Positions 33,661-43,978 are shown, counted from the first letter of the stretch. The stretch is 64,000 bases of DNA from Halomonas sp. SpR1 (GCF_031010175.1 NZ_JAUAMB010000001.1:248001-312000); one strand, 5' to 3'. A program made the numbers and translations. The notes: generated from the letters alone by a model not told the origin.

Positions 33661-34737
33661 ATGGCCTCCTTATCGTTACGCTTATCGCCTATCACTCGCC
33701 GTCGATTGGCCGCTTTCAAAGCCAATCGTCGTGCCCGGGTATCACTCTGGCTATTTGCCACGCTGTTTATCCTTAGCCTGTTTGCCGAGCTGATTGCCAA
33801 CGACAAACCCATCGTTATGCAGTACGACGGTCAGTGGTATTTCCCCATGTTGGTGGACTACCCAGAAACCGAATTTGACGGCTTTCTACCGACCCGAACG
33901 GACTATCTGGATCCTTTTGTTCAGCAACAGATTAAAGATCACGGCTGGGCGCTGTGGCCCATCATTCCTTTTTCCTACCAGACCCTGGATATGAATATGA
34001 CCCGCCCCTCCCCAGCCCCACCAGATAGCCGTCACTGGCTGGGCACCGATGACCAGGGACGGGATGTAACGGCACGGGTGATTTATGGTTTTCGACTTTC
34101 GGTGGCTTTTGCCCTGGTGCTCACTGCAGGATCGTTAGTCATTGGTGTCGTAGTGGGCGGCGTGCAGGGCTACTTTGGCGGCAAAATTGATTTGATCGGT
34201 CAACGGTTCACCGAGATATGGTCAGGTCTGCCGGTACTGTTTTCACTGATTATTTTAGCCAGCTTTGTTCAGCCGGGGTTCTGGTGGCTGCTAGGAATTA
34301 TGCTGCTCTTCTCGTGGTTGGGCCTGGTGGACATCGTGCGTGCCGAGTTCCTGCGCGCGCGCAATTTGGAGTATGTGCGCGCGGCCAAAGCCATGGGATT
34401 GCCGTCTCGCTTAATCATGTGGCGCCACGTGCTGCCTAACGCCATGGTTGCCACTCTAACGTTTATTCCATTTCTGTTTACCGGTGCGATTGGCACCTTG
34501 ACCGCGCTGGATTTCCTCGGTTTCGGCCTGCCCCCTGGGGCTCCCTCGCTAGGTGAACTGGCGGCCCAGGGCAAAAATAATCTACACGCTCCATGGCTAG
34601 GTATCACAGCGTTTATGACGTTAGCGATCATGCTGTCACTGCTGGTATTTATCGGCGAGGGCTTGCGCGATGCCTTCGACCCCCGCCATGTGCAGCAGCG
34701 CCTGGCAGGCCCCGCCCAGGAGACTCAGCATGCCTAA
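33661..34737 (+). CDS. yejE: peptide ABC transporter permease YejE
   Basis: This 358-residue permease has one N-terminal TM (VSLWLFATLFILSLFAELIA), a periplasmic region with the DppC/YejE-type HWLGTDDQGRDVTARVIYG and a BPD_transp_1 domain with EAA loop EYVRAAKAMGLPSRLIMWRH. The start is two bases after the yejB stop, with GGGAG upstream. The 3-prime end overlaps yejF by 8 bases. It pairs with YejB to form the channel. Confidence 0.92.
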   Translation: MASLSLRLSPITRRRLAAFKANRRARVSLWLFATLFILSLFAELIANDKPIVMQYDGQWYFPMLVDYPETEFDGFLPTRTDYLDPFVQQQIKDHGWALWPIIPFSYQTLDMNMTRPSPAPPDSRHWLGTDDQGRDVTARVIYGFRLSVAFALVLTAGSLVIGVVVGGVQGYFGGKIDLIGQRFTEIWSGLPVLFSLIILASFVQPGFWWLLGIMLLFSWLGLVDIVRAEFLRARNLEYVRAAKAMGLPSRLIMWRHVLPNAMVATLTFIPFLFTGAIGTLTALDFLGFGLPPGAPSLGELAAQGKNNLHAPWLGITAFMTLAIMLSLLVFIGEGLRDAFDPRHVQQRLAGPAQETQHA

Positions 34738-36313
34738 TCCTCTACTGCGCATTGAGCATCTTGATGTCACCTTTGATGGCACCCCGGTAGTGCACTCACT
34801 GTCACTCACTCTCAATGCGGGTGAAACCCTGGCGATTGTCGGAGAATCCGGCTCGGGCAAATCGGTGTCGGCGCTGGGGATGGTGAATCTACTGCCTAGT
34901 AATGCCACCGTTCAGGGCGAGCGCTGGCTGGGTGATACCAATCTGGCCAATTTAACCGAAACTCAGTGGAACGCCGTGCGCGGCAATCGCGTCGGTTTTA
35001 TCTTTCAGGAGCCGATGACCTCGCTCAACCCTCTGCACCGAGTGGGTAAGCAGATCGGCGAAGCGCTACGCCTTCACCAGGGGCTGCGGGGCGAGGCCGC
35101 CCGCCAACGCAGCAAAAGGCTACTGGAACAGGTGAAACTACCGCGCCCGGAAGAACTGCTGGACGCCTGGCCCCACCAGCTCTCGGGTGGGCAGCGCCAG
35201 CGGGTGATGATCGCCATGGCGATTGCCAATAACCCATCCCTGCTGATTGCCGATGAACCCACCACCGCGCTGGACGTTACCGTTCAGCAGGAAATTCTCG
35301 CCCTGCTACGTGAACTGCGCGATCACCATGGTATGGGCATGCTGTTTATCAGCCACGACTTGAATCTGGTGCGCCGTTATGCGGATCGTATCTGCGTTAT
35401 GTATCAGGGCCGCATTCAGGAAATCGGGCCCGTGGAGCAGGTCTTTCAGCACCCGCAAAGCGATTACACCAAAGCGCTACTTGCGGCTGAACCGGAAGGT
35501 AGGCCCCAAGCCATTGAGCAGAAAGCCCCCCTACTGACGGCGCGTCAGTTGAGCGTCAGTTTCAAGCGACCTAAAACCGGCTTGTTCAAGCGTCAGCCGC
35601 CCGCTTTTGTGGCGCTTCAACCCACTGATTTTCAAATTGCGCCGGGGGAAACCCTGGGCATTGTGGGTGAGTCCGGCTCGGGTAAAACCACGCTGGCGTC
35701 GGCGGTCATGCGGCTGGTCACCAGCCAAGGCGATGTAACTCTTGGCAATGATAAACTAAGTGCCCTAACCGGCGATGCGTTACGCCGTCACCGGCATCGC
35801 TTACAGATGGTGTTTCAAGACCCCTATGGCGCCCTTTCACCGCGTATGCCGGTGTTCGATATCGTCAGCGAGGGATTGCGCTTTCACTACCCTCATCTCT
35901 CCATTGACGAAGTCGCCCAGCGGGTCAAGCAAACGCTGCATGAGGTAGGTTTGCCCGAGAGCTGTGCAGCCCGCTACCCTCATGAATTTTCCGGCGGTCA
36001 GCGCCAGCGTATTGCCGTGGCAAGGGCGATCATATTAGAGCCAGAACTGCTGGTGCTTGATGAGCCCACCTCGGCGTTAGATCGTACCGTGCAGAAGCAG
36101 CTAGTCGCCCTGTTGCGCGACCTACAGGCACGCCGCCAGCTGAGTTATCTGTTTATTAGCCATGACCTGGCCGTCGTCCGCGCGATGGCCCACCGTATTA
36201 TGGTGCTCAAGGATGGTGAAGTGGTCGAGCAGGGCTGCTGCCTGAAGGTTCTTTCAGCGCCCCAGCACGCTTATACCCAAGCACTGATTGCCGCTGCCCA
36301 CCTAGCTTCTTAA
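34730..36313 (+). CDS. yejF: peptide ABC transporter ATPase YejF (fused duplicate)
   Basis: This 527-residue protein has two ABC ATPase domains in one chain. The first has Walker [11 protein letters not shown], signature LSGGQRQRV and Walker [13 protein letters not shown]. The second has [19 protein letters not shown] and [12 protein letters not shown]. Each is followed by the His switch (ISHDL). An oligopeptide/dipeptide C-terminal extension follows domain 1. It powers YejBE and completes the importer. Translation is coupled to yejE by overlap. Confidence 0.94.
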   Translation: MPNPLLRIEHLDVTFDGTPVVHSLSLTLNAGETLAIVGESGSGKSVSALGMVNLLPSNATVQGERWLGDTNLANLTETQWNAVRGNRVGFIFQEPMTSLNPLHRVGKQIGEALRLHQGLRGEAARQRSKRLLEQVKLPRPEELLDAWPHQLSGGQRQRVMIAMAIANNPSLLIADEPTTALDVTVQQEILALLRELRDHHGMGMLFISHDLNLVRRYADRICVMYQGRIQEIGPVEQVFQHPQSDYTKALLAAEPEGRPQAIEQKAPLLTARQLSVSFKRPKTGLFKRQPPAFVALQPTDFQIAPGETLGIVGESGSGKTTLASAVMRLVTSQGDVTLGNDKLSALTGDALRRHRHRLQMVFQDPYGALSPRMPVFDIVSEGLRFHYPHLSIDEVAQRVKQTLHEVGLPESCAARYPHEFSGGQRQRIAVARAIILEPELLVLDEPTSALDRTVQKQLVALLRDLQARRQLSYLFISHDLAVVRAMAHRIMVLKDGEVVEQGCCLKVLSAPQHAYTQALIAAAHLAS

Positions 36314-36455
36314 TACTAAGCAACGGCTAACTAAAACGGCTAGCGGTGCTGCAGGAAGGCAATTTTCGCTCGCGATTTTTCTACCTGAGTCGCACAACTC
36401 TCGGCAATTGCTTAGGGAAACTTATAAGATAACGGTATAATATTTAGCTAAAAAT

Positions 36456-36486
36456 AAAGCCGCTCACCCATTGGGAAAGCGGCTTT
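36456..36486 (-). terminator. terminator between yejF and rsuA
   Basis: AAAGCCGC and GCGGCTTT form a strong 8-bp stem around CTTTCCCAATGGGTGA-like loop sequence. On the minus strand it continues into TATTTTTAG, so it best terminates rsuA; it may also serve yejF weakly. Confidence 0.8.
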
Positions 36487-36506
36487 AGAAGACCTTAAAC
36501 AAGCAC

Positions 36507-37214
36507 TCAGAAAAGCGCGATTTCGTCGGTGGTTAATTCCCGCCACTCGCCGGGCGCCAGGTTCTCATCTAGTGCCAAATCCCCGATGGAACTGCGGTGC
36601 AGTGAGTTCACATGGTTTCCCAGAGCGGCAAACATCCGCTTCACCTGGTGATAGCGTCCTTCGGTAATGGTCAACTCCGCTTGGCTGGGCGATAAAAAGC
36701 GCAACGTTGCAGGCTGGGTCGGCGTCTCTTCCCCATCAAGCATCAGGCCATTGGCGACTTGCTCAATCGCCCACTCTGCCGACGCGCCTTCCATAGGCTC
36801 CGCTAGCTCGGCGATATACACCTTGGCACAGCGATGGCGCGGTGACGTGACACGGTGCGACCACTGGCCATCATCGGTTAACAGCAGCAAGCCCGTGGTA
36901 TCCACATCCAAGCGCCCTACTGGCTGTAAGCGATCGGCTTTAGGCAGATCTATCAGGTCTATCGCGCGCTGATAGAGCCCGCGGCGGGCATTGCACTCAA
37001 CGTCAACTGGCTTGTGCAGCATGATGTAGCGCAAGCCTACCAACTCCAACCGTTCGCCGTTCAGAACAACCACATCGTTATCGGTATCGATTTGGGTCGC
37101 CGACTGTTTTATCGGCTCGCCGTTGAGAGTCACTTCGCCATTCTTGAGTGCCCGCTTGGCGAGGCTGCGAGTCAACGGCGAGGTTTCACTCAAAAAGCGA
37201 TCAAGGCGCATCAT
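36507..37214 (-). CDS. rsuA: 16S rRNA pseudouridine-516 synthase
   Basis: This 235-residue enzyme has an N-terminal S4 domain (MMRLDRFLSETSPLTRSLAK) and the RsuA-type synthase domain with the catalytic Asp103 in GRLDVDTTGLLLLT. VSSP-like and ITEGRYHQVKRMFAALG are the family signatures. It makes pseudouridine at position 516 of 16S rRNA. The start overlaps the stop of yafV (TAATG). The yejABEF-rsuA neighbourhood is shared with E. coli. Confidence 0.92.
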   Translation of the reverse strand: MMRLDRFLSETSPLTRSLAKRALKNGEVTLNGEPIKQSATQIDTDNDVVVLNGERLELVGLRYIMLHKPVDVECNARRGLYQRAIDLIDLPKADRLQPVGRLDVDTTGLLLLTDDGQWSHRVTSPRHRCAKVYIAELAEPMEGASAEWAIEQVANGLMLDGEETPTQPATLRFLSPSQAELTITEGRYHQVKRMFAALGNHVNSLHRSSIGDLALDENLAPGEWRELTTDEIALF

Positions 37215-38026
37215 TAACCCACTCCTGGCAGCAACTGAAAGTGGTCGGCGTCTTGCCAGGCAGGAAATTTTTCACGAAAAGCATCAAGGGCAGTTTTATC
37301 CAGCGTGCCCGTTTCTATAAACGGGGTATGGGCAGGTTGATCAATCAGCGCTTCGCCTTTGAAGTCGACCAACAGGGAATCGCCACTATAGGCAAGCCCT
37401 TTGGCATCTTCTCCAACGCGGTTCACGCCAATCACATAGCTTAAGTTCTCTACCGCACGGGCCTGCAGCAGCGTACGCCAAGGGTGGCGACGCGGTGCTG
37501 GCCAGTTGGCGATACACAGCAGCGCATCATACTCGAAATGCTCGCCTTCTGCTGGCTGCTGGCGCATCCAGACCGGAAAACGCAGGTCGTAGCAAACGCT
37601 CAGCAGCAGCTTAAAACCGTTGAGCTCTACCACCTTGCGCTCACTGCCCATGCCGTAGCGCTCATGCTCCCCCGCCATGCGAAATAGATGGCGCTTATCG
37701 TAGTGGGTTAACTCCCCCTCCGGCGTCGCCCAAATAAGGCGGTTATAAAACTCGCCGCCCTCTTCGATCGCCACGCTGCCGGTCATCACGCAGTTTCGTG
37801 CCTTCGCCTGAGCCTGCAGCCAGGCTACACTTTGGCTCTCCGCCATTGGCTGAGCCATTTCACGGGAATTCATGGTAAAGCCCGTGGCAAACATTTCCGG
37901 CAAGACAATCAGATCCGTATCCCGACTATCCAGCTCACCCAATAGCTGTTCAAGGTGGGCGTGGTTGGCCTGGGGGTCTTCCCAGCGCAGATCGCACTGC
38001 ACTAGCGTGTTCCTAAGTTGACTCAC
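37214..38026 (-). CDS. yafV: omega-amidase YafV
   Basis: This 270-residue nitrilase-superfamily protein has the catalytic triad Glu44 (VLPEMFATGF), Lys111 (DKRHLFRM) and Cys145 (SVCYDLRFP). It matches YafV/NIT2 omega-amidases, which hydrolyse alpha-ketoglutaramate and alpha-ketosuccinamate from transamination. It is translationally coupled to rsuA downstream. AGGTGTTAAG precedes the start. Confidence 0.88.
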   Translation of the reverse strand: MSQLRNTLVQCDLRWEDPQANHAHLEQLLGELDSRDTDLIVLPEMFATGFTMNSREMAQPMAESQSVAWLQAQAKARNCVMTGSVAIEEGGEFYNRLIWATPEGELTHYDKRHLFRMAGEHERYGMGSERKVVELNGFKLLLSVCYDLRFPVWMRQQPAEGEHFEYDALLCIANWPAPRRHPWRTLLQARAVENLSYVIGVNRVGEDAKGLAYSGDSLLVDFKGEALIDQPAHTPFIETGTLDKTALDAFREKFPAWQDADHFQLLPGVG

Positions 38027-38098
38027 TTAACACCTCCAATTCGTCAGTCTCAAGGTAACGTTTGTGCTAGATTAGCATCTTTAAATAATGAGGCTGCT

Positions 38099-39007
38099 AT
38101 GCTTCCTACTCCAACACGCGATCCAGCTGCCGTCAAAGGCGTTATGTTCGGGCTAACGGCCTATATCATGTGGGGCTGCTTTCCGCTCTTCTTTGCCCTG
38201 TTTGACGGCGTTCCCGCCTTTGAAATATTGATTCACCGCATCATTTGGGCGTGTCTATTTCTGGTCGGTTTGATTACCCTTCTGCGCCGCTGGCCGCCCG
38301 TTGTCACCGCATTGGGCGAGCCCAAACGGCTTGGCCGTGTGCTGGCCTGCGCGCTACTGATTGGGTTTAACTGGGGTATCTACATTTACGCAGTGGAGTC
38401 TAAGCAGGTATTACAGGCAAGTTTAGGCTACTTCTTGACCCCGTTAGTGAATGTCGCCCTAGGCGTGTTGGTACTTCGGGAAGTGATGGCCAAGCTGCAG
38501 TTGGTCGCCTTGGGCTTGGCCAGCATCGCCATTGCAGCGCAGTTTGTGATGCTGGGCGAGCTGCCCTGGATTAGTTTACTACTGGCGTTAAGCTTCGGCA
38601 GTTATGGACTGTTTCGTAAACAGGTGCCACTGGATGGCTTATCAGGGCTATTTGTGGAAACCCTGCTGCTTTTTCCTCTCGCCTTGATTGCTCTCACCTG
38701 GCTAAGTTGGAACGGCAGCTCACATTTTTTACAGAACTCTTCCACCACCAGTTTACTGATCGCCAGTGGTGCCTTAACCGCGTTGCCGCTAATGGCCTTC
38801 GCAGGCGCAGCCCGCCGGTTGCGTTTGGCAACCCTGGGCTTTTTGATGTACATCAACCCAAGTATTCAGTTTCTTATTGCCTTAACCGTGTTCGGCGAAC
38901 CCTTGGGTATGATCCAGTTGGCAACCTTTGTCCTCATCTGGATCGGGCTCGCGCTTTACTCCTGGTCGGCATGGCAGTCACGCCCGCGCTACGCTGCGGC
39001 TAGTTAG
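38099..39007 (+). CDS. rarD: EamA-family permease RarD
   Basis: This 302-residue drug/metabolite exporter has about ten TM helices in two EamA repeats and the RarD start KGVMFGLTAYIMWGCFPLFF, with HRIIWACLFL and SLGYFLTPLVNVALG. The substrate is unknown (RarD was named for chloramphenicol sensitivity). The ATG at 38099 is chosen over an upstream frame without membrane character. Its last 30 bases overlap the end of the converging chemoreceptor gene. Confidence 0.88.
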   Translation: MLPTPTRDPAAVKGVMFGLTAYIMWGCFPLFFALFDGVPAFEILIHRIIWACLFLVGLITLLRRWPPVVTALGEPKRLGRVLACALLIGFNWGIYIYAVESKQVLQASLGYFLTPLVNVALGVLVLREVMAKLQLVALGLASIAIAAQFVMLGELPWISLLLALSFGSYGLFRKQVPLDGLSGLFVETLLLFPLALIALTWLSWNGSSHFLQNSSTTSLLIASGALTALPLMAFAGAARRLRLATLGFLMYINPSIQFLIALTVFGEPLGMIQLATFVLIWIGLALYSWSAWQSRPRYAAAS

Positions 39008-40639
39008 TGCCAGTGGTGGTACTGGGGGTGCATCGGTTTGCAACGCTGGGGGAGTCGCAATATCACGCTCAGGCTGATAGCCGACCCGGAAGCCGCCCCA
39101 GTGCTTACCCTGCACATACACCGGCACTGAAAGGTCATGCATGATTTCCCCGGTATCGCGCTTGTAAGTTTGCAGTAGCAGCGGCTTTTCATGAGCACCG
39201 CAGCGGCTGCCGGTCGGGTCATCAAAAATCCGTTTGTTGCGGCAGAATTTCAAATCGTGTGAGTAATCACCGGTTGGTGCGAGGCTCACCGCTTTATTAT
39301 GGGTCGGCACATAGCCATTCCGGTCACAGGCAATGGCATAACTTAAGCCTAGCTGAGTAAGCAAGGGTTCCTGCAGATCAGGCAGATATCTATCGGTGAA
39401 GCTATCAAAACCGGTTTTATATTGCGGCGGCTGGGTGCCTGGAATCTGTTCGTAGTGGGGCTGGAACAGCTGCGTGTCTGAGAGCTCCCCGCTGGCGATC
39501 GCCTTCTCCAGCAGCTTACCCAACTTATCGGCGGTTGATCGTGCAGCGTGGAAAACCTGCTGGTGGCGGCCCTCTAAATGTTGCTGCGCCAGTTCACCGT
39601 CGACGCCTTCCGCAGCCTCCATCAGTGCCCTGGCTTGCTCGGCCAAATCGTGCATATTACGGTTGCCTTCATCTACATCATCTTCTAGCTGGCTCAGGCT
39701 GTCCGCCACGGTTTGGCTATGTTGGCGGGTGTTTTCCATGGCATCGGCAACGCGGGTAATTTCACTCTGCACCTGGTCGAACTCTTGCGTCATCGTACCC
39801 AGACTATTTCCTACTCCCTGCATGCCTTTTGAACGCTCGCTAATTCGGGTCATTAGATCGCCAATGGTGTCGACCACCGTCTGGCCACTCGCATGCATAT
39901 CTTTGACGAGTTCATCGACACTCTGCGTGGCGGTGGAAGTCTTCAGTGCCAGATTGCGCACTTCGCCAGCAACCACGGCAAACCCTCGCCCGTGTTCACC
40001 CGCTCGGGCCGCTTCAATTGAGGCATTGAGCGACAGCAGATGGGTCTGCTCGGCGATATCTTCAATCATGGAGGTAACGTTGCGAACACGCTCTATTTTA
40101 TCGTTTAGCGCTGTGAGCATTTCCAGCGCTTGGTTTGAGCGGTCAGCAACGTCGCTCATGTCCTTAATAATATCGTCCAGCTCGGCATGGTTGTGATGGC
40201 TGGCTTCCCGGGCGCTCTCTGCCAGCGCTGCCACTTGGCTGGCGCTGGCGCTGACCTGCATAATGGCCGCATTAATCGCCGTCATGCTCGATGAAGCTTC
40301 ACGGGCCATGGCCTCTTGCTTGGAAAGGCGCTGATCCATCAGGTCGGCATAGTGTGATACTTCTGCCGAGGCAATCGCGGTACTGCTGGCGCGGTTCATC
40401 AACCGGTAGGCCATGGCACGTAGCGAACGGTAATCGCGCAGCGGTTTAAAACCACGCTGACGCTGCTCAAGGCGACGCTGGTCGGCTTGGTACACGCCTT
40501 CCAGCACATTAAGTAGCACAGCGCCGCCCCCCAGCGCGGCCAAAAAGAGCGCCAAATAACGCCAGTGGCCGCCTTGTGCGGCAAGTCCTATCGACAGCGC
40601 CACGAATAGCACCGGAACTAACAATCGCAGTAAGCGCAT
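38978..40639 (-). CDS. methyl-accepting chemotaxis protein with C-terminal sensor
   Basis: This 553-residue chemoreceptor has two closely spaced N-terminal TM helices (about 4-20 and 24-44) and no periplasmic domain between them. The MCP signalling domain spans about 90-375, with its tip at EAARAGEHGRGFAVVAGEVR (about 209-230). A separate C-terminal domain (about 395-535) follows, with GFDSFTDRYLPDLQEPLLTQ, ACDRNGYVPTHN, CRNKRIFDDPTGSRCG and HWGGFRVGY. This is a cache-like, cytoplasmic sensor known in some soluble or membrane-tethered MCPs. It should sense an internal ligand. No adjacent che genes occur. Confidence 0.88.
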   Translation of the reverse strand: MRLLRLLVPVLFVALSIGLAAQGGHWRYLALFLAALGGGAVLLNVLEGVYQADQRRLEQRQRGFKPLRDYRSLRAMAYRLMNRASSTAIASAEVSHYADLMDQRLSKQEAMAREASSSMTAINAAIMQVSASASQVAALAESAREASHHNHAELDDIIKDMSDVADRSNQALEMLTALNDKIERVRNVTSMIEDIAEQTHLLSLNASIEAARAGEHGRGFAVVAGEVRNLALKTSTATQSVDELVKDMHASGQTVVDTIGDLMTRISERSKGMQGVGNSLGTMTQEFDQVQSEITRVADAMENTRQHSQTVADSLSQLEDDVDEGNRNMHDLAEQARALMEAAEGVDGELAQQHLEGRHQQVFHAARSTADKLGKLLEKAIASGELSDTQLFQPHYEQIPGTQPPQYKTGFDSFTDRYLPDLQEPLLTQLGLSYAIACDRNGYVPTHNKAVSLAPTGDYSHDLKFCRNKRIFDDPTGSRCGAHEKPLLLQTYKRDTGEIMHDLSVPVYVQGKHWGGFRVGYQPERDIATPPALQTDAPPVPPLALTSRSVARA

Positions 40640-40875
40640 GAGCAGTACTCTTTTTATTGACGTTATTGAGTATCGAAAACCCTATATTAAGGGTTTAACT
40701 CCCCTTTGCGGCTAAGCTTAGCGTGTTACGCTGATGAAAGAAGTAGCACTTTGGGGGGAGACCGAAAGCGTATAAGCGCTTGGTCATCATTGGGTTAGCG
40801 TAGTACAAACGAATATAAGCACTGCAATGAATGGGAATATCCCTTACTCTCTCTGTTCTGCCATTTCTACAACAC

Positions 40876-42585
40876 ATGGAATCCATGCTAAAGCGCTATT
40901 TGCCGATCCTGACGTGGCTCCCCCACTATCATAAACGCCTGTTGGGGGCCGACCTTTTGGCGGGTTTGATCGTCACCGTGATGGTTATTCCCCAATCGCT
41001 GGCCTATGCGCTGCTAGCCGGACTACCTGCGGTGGTAGGCCTCTATGCCAGCATCCTGCCGCAGCTTGTCTACACTCTGTTCGGCACCAGCAAAACCCTC
41101 GCAGTCGGGCCAGTGGCGATTATCGCGCTGATGACCGGTGCTGCGCTCTCCTCGGTGGCCGCCACGGGCACAGAGACTTATATACAGGCAGCCCTGATTC
41201 TGTCGCTACTTTCCGGCGGCATGCTGGTGGTAATGGGGCTGCTGAAAATGGGCTTTTTCAGCAATTTTCTGAGCCACCCGGTTATCTCCGGTTTCTTAAC
41301 GGCGTCGGGTATTCTGATCGCCGCCAGCCAACTTGGCAGTTTGCTAGGGGTTGAGAGCAGTGGGTTTACCCTGGTAGAGCGCTTTATTACGCTGGCGCCC
41401 AATTTAGCCACCTTTAACTTAGCCACTTTACTGATCGGCAGTGGAACCCTACTGTTTTTGATCGTAATGCGCCGCTATGGTAAGGCCACCCTGAACAAGA
41501 TGGGCCTGCCAAACACCCTGGCGGACTTGATCGCTAAAGCGGGGCCGGTCTTTGCCGTCGTAATTACCACTCTAGTGACCTGGCACTGGCAGTTGGGCGA
41601 TAAAGGCGTCAGCGTTGTGGGACAAATTCCAGGCGGGTTGCCTGCACTTAGCTTTCCCTGGGGGGACTACTCACTGTGGCGGGCACTGTTGATCCCCGCG
41701 CTGTTGATTAGCCTGGTCGGCTTTGTTGAGTCCGTCTCCATGGGCCAGATGTTGGCCGCTAAACGGCGCCAACGCATCTCTCCCAATCAGGAACTTGTGG
41801 GCCTTGGCGCCAGCAATTTAGCCGCTGGGCTTTCCAGTGGTATGCCGGTGACCGGGGGGTTATCCCGCACGGTCATTAATTACGATGCCGGCGCACAAAC
41901 ACCTGCGGCGGGCGCCTTTGCAGCACTTGGTATTGCTCTGGTCACTATGTCGTTCACCGGCTGGCTCTACTACCTGCCCATCGCAACCCTGGCCGCGACG
42001 ATCACCGTTTCGATTTTGACGCTTGTAGACATACCCATGCTGCGCCAAACCTGGCGCTACTCCCGCAGCGACTTTGCCGCCATGGCGGTGACGATTCTAC
42101 TCACGCTGTGCGAAGGCGTTGAAGCGGGTATTATCAGCGGGGTAACGCTCTCTATTGCGCTATTTTTGTACCGCACCAGCCGCCCCCATAGCGCCTTGGT
42201 AGGCCGCGTACCTGGCACCGAACACTTTCGGAACACCACCCGCCACGATGTCGAAACGATCAATACCGTTGCCCTGCTGCGCATTGATGAGAGTCTCTAT
42301 TTTGCCAATGCCCGCTATTTGGAAGACACGGTATACAACCTGGTAGCGAGTCATCCTGAACTTGAACACGTTGTACTGATCTGCTCGGCGGTAAATCTGA
42401 TTGACGCGTCGGCGCTTGAGAGCCTGGATGCGATCAACGCTCGCTTAAAAGATTCTGATGTAAAACTGCACTTATCCGAAGTGAAAGGTCCGGTAATGGA
42501 TCAACTCAAGAAGAGCGACTTTCTGGATGCACTTACCGGACGGGTATTTCTAAGCACTTACGCCGCTTGGCGTGAATTTTCTTAA
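40876..42585 (+). CDS. SulP-family anion transporter
   Basis: This 569-residue transporter has the sulfate-transporter core (about 10-420, with DLLAGLIVTVMVIPQSLAYA, GLYASILPQLVYTLFGTSK and NQELVGLGASNLAAGLSSGM) and a C-terminal STAS domain (about 450-560, LLRIDESLYFANARYLEDTV, then SAVNLIDASALESL). The anion cannot be read; sulfate, bicarbonate and dicarboxylates are all known in the family. The ATG at 40876 or 40885 is possible. A strong terminator follows. Confidence 0.9.
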   Translation: MESMLKRYLPILTWLPHYHKRLLGADLLAGLIVTVMVIPQSLAYALLAGLPAVVGLYASILPQLVYTLFGTSKTLAVGPVAIIALMTGAALSSVAATGTETYIQAALILSLLSGGMLVVMGLLKMGFFSNFLSHPVISGFLTASGILIAASQLGSLLGVESSGFTLVERFITLAPNLATFNLATLLIGSGTLLFLIVMRRYGKATLNKMGLPNTLADLIAKAGPVFAVVITTLVTWHWQLGDKGVSVVGQIPGGLPALSFPWGDYSLWRALLIPALLISLVGFVESVSMGQMLAAKRRQRISPNQELVGLGASNLAAGLSSGMPVTGGLSRTVINYDAGAQTPAAGAFAALGIALVTMSFTGWLYYLPIATLAATITVSILTLVDIPMLRQTWRYSRSDFAAMAVTILLTLCEGVEAGIISGVTLSIALFLYRTSRPHSALVGRVPGTEHFRNTTRHDVETINTVALLRIDESLYFANARYLEDTVYNLVASHPELEHVVLICSAVNLIDASALESLDAINARLKDSDVKLHLSEVKGPVMDQLKKSDFLDALTGRVFLSTYAAWREFS

Positions 42586-42610
42586 CCGCACACCACTCGC
42601 TACTATTCTG

Positions 42611-42638
42611 AAAAACCAGACAATTGTCTGGTTTTTTT
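42611..42638 (+). terminator. terminator of sulP gene
   Basis: AAAACCAGACAATTGTCTGG is a perfect palindrome followed by seven Ts, 26 bases past the stop. Confidence 0.92.
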
Positions 42639-42722
42639 ATGCTCGGCGATGGGCACTTAGAGCCGCTACCGATAACGGCATTGACAGCCACCTAACAGCT
42701 TCTCTACTATCAGCCGACCACT

Positions 42723-42765
42723 TAGCAAAACCAAGTACCGCACAGCAAAACACTATGTAGCAAAA
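42723..42765. promoter_or_regulatory. GCAAAA half-site repeats upstream of TRAP operon
   Basis: TAGCAAAA occurs at 42723-42730 and 42758-42765, with CAGCAAAA between at 42743-42750. These equal the right half of the 15-bp palindrome found at the acyl-CoA dehydrogenase and etf promoters. They lie 45-90 bases before the binding-protein ATG. Weak, since left halves are missing. Confidence 0.35.
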
Positions 42766-42809
42766 CGTAACTAAATCCTTAAGCACAACCACAATAAAGG
42801 AGCATCCCA

Positions 42810-43970
42810 ATGCATCCATTTGCTCATCGCCTACTCATCGCCGCCTTCCCTTTATCGCTACTCGGCGCAGCAGTCAGCCACGCCAGTGACATTGAACTGC
42901 CCGGCACCATGGCCTGGACGGCCTATGGCACCAACTCAAGTGGCTACGCCCAGGCCGTTGCCATCGGCAATATGCTGCAGAACAAATACGATTCTTCGGT
43001 ACGTATCCTGCCGGGAGATAACGATGTTTCACGCATGACGCCGCTTAAACAGGGCCGTGTTGACCTTTGCGCTTGCGGGATCGCCAGCTACTACGGCGCG
43101 GAAGGCGTGATGATGTTTGCCGACCGTGACTGGGGCCCTCAACCGCTACGCGTCATTACCACCTCGACAGCCTCATTCGGGCTATCCCTGGCGGTGGCGG
43201 GCGACTTGGACGTTGAAACGCCCGCTGACCTGGCAGGCAAGCGCATTGCCTATATCCGCGGCGACGATGCACTCAACAAAGGCACTGAAGCGTATCTAGC
43301 TTTTGGTGGTTTGACCTGGGACGACGTAGAGCGGGTTGATTATCCCGGCTACGGTCGTTCGTTTGACGGCATTATCGCTGGCGATGTAGATGCCTCCTTT
43401 ACTACAACGGTTACCCCACCAGCCCAGCAGTTGGCCAGTAGTCCGCGCGGCATTAGCTGGCCGGTGCTAGACCCCAACGACGAAGCAGGTTGGGAGCGCA
43501 TGGCGGCGGTCGCGCCCTACTTCCGCCCTCACGAAGTCACGTCTGGGGCAGGCGGCATCAGCGCCGACAACCCGGTTCCCAGCGCTAGTTACCCTTACCC
43601 CATTGTGGTCGCCAACCAAGACCTGGACGACAACGTCGCTTACGGCCTGATCAAGGCCATGCAGGAAAATTTTGACGACTACAAAGATAACGCCCCTGGG
43701 GCGCTTGGCTATGCCCTGGAGCAACAAGATCTACAGTGGGTGGTGCCGTTCCACGATGCGGTCGTTACGTACTACAAAGAGATCGATGTATGGACTGATG
43801 AAATGCAGGCCCATCAGGACAAACTCGTTGAACGCCAGAACGTGCTGTTAACCGCCTGGGAAAGCTTTATGCAAGACGCACCCAGTGACGATGAGGAATT
43901 TACTGCCGAGTGGATGGAAGCCCGTGCCACCGCGCTTAGCGATGCCGGTTTCGAACCGATCTTCGAGTAA
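42810..43970 (+). CDS. TAXI-family TRAP substrate-binding protein
   Basis: This 386-residue periplasmic protein has a signal peptide (ending SHASDIEL) and the TAXI fold: TAYGTNSSGYAQAVAIGNML, GRVDLCACGIASYYGAEG, DLAGKRIAYIRGDD, and a C-terminal segment that binds ligands near DASFTTTV. TAXI proteins deliver organic acids to TRAP permeases. Upstream AAAGGAG is a strong ribosome site. It is the first gene of an operon with a fused permease and then catabolic genes, so the substrate is probably a carboxylic acid. The ligand is unknown. Confidence 0.9.
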   Translation: MHPFAHRLLIAAFPLSLLGAAVSHASDIELPGTMAWTAYGTNSSGYAQAVAIGNMLQNKYDSSVRILPGDNDVSRMTPLKQGRVDLCACGIASYYGAEGVMMFADRDWGPQPLRVITTSTASFGLSLAVAGDLDVETPADLAGKRIAYIRGDDALNKGTEAYLAFGGLTWDDVERVDYPGYGRSFDGIIAGDVDASFTTTVTPPAQQLASSPRGISWPVLDPNDEAGWERMAAVAPYFRPHEVTSGAGGISADNPVPSASYPYPIVVANQDLDDNVAYGLIKAMQENFDDYKDNAPGALGYALEQQDLQWVVPFHDAVVTYYKEIDVWTDEMQAHQDKLVERQNVLLTAWESFMQDAPSDDEEFTAEWMEARATALSDAGFEPIFE

Positions 43971-43978
43971 TACGCCAC

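Noticed and set aside
39474..40196. 240-codon open frame opposite the chemoreceptor
   Set aside because: It is the antisense shadow of the MCP coiled-coil codons, Ser-rich by composition, without a ribosome site.
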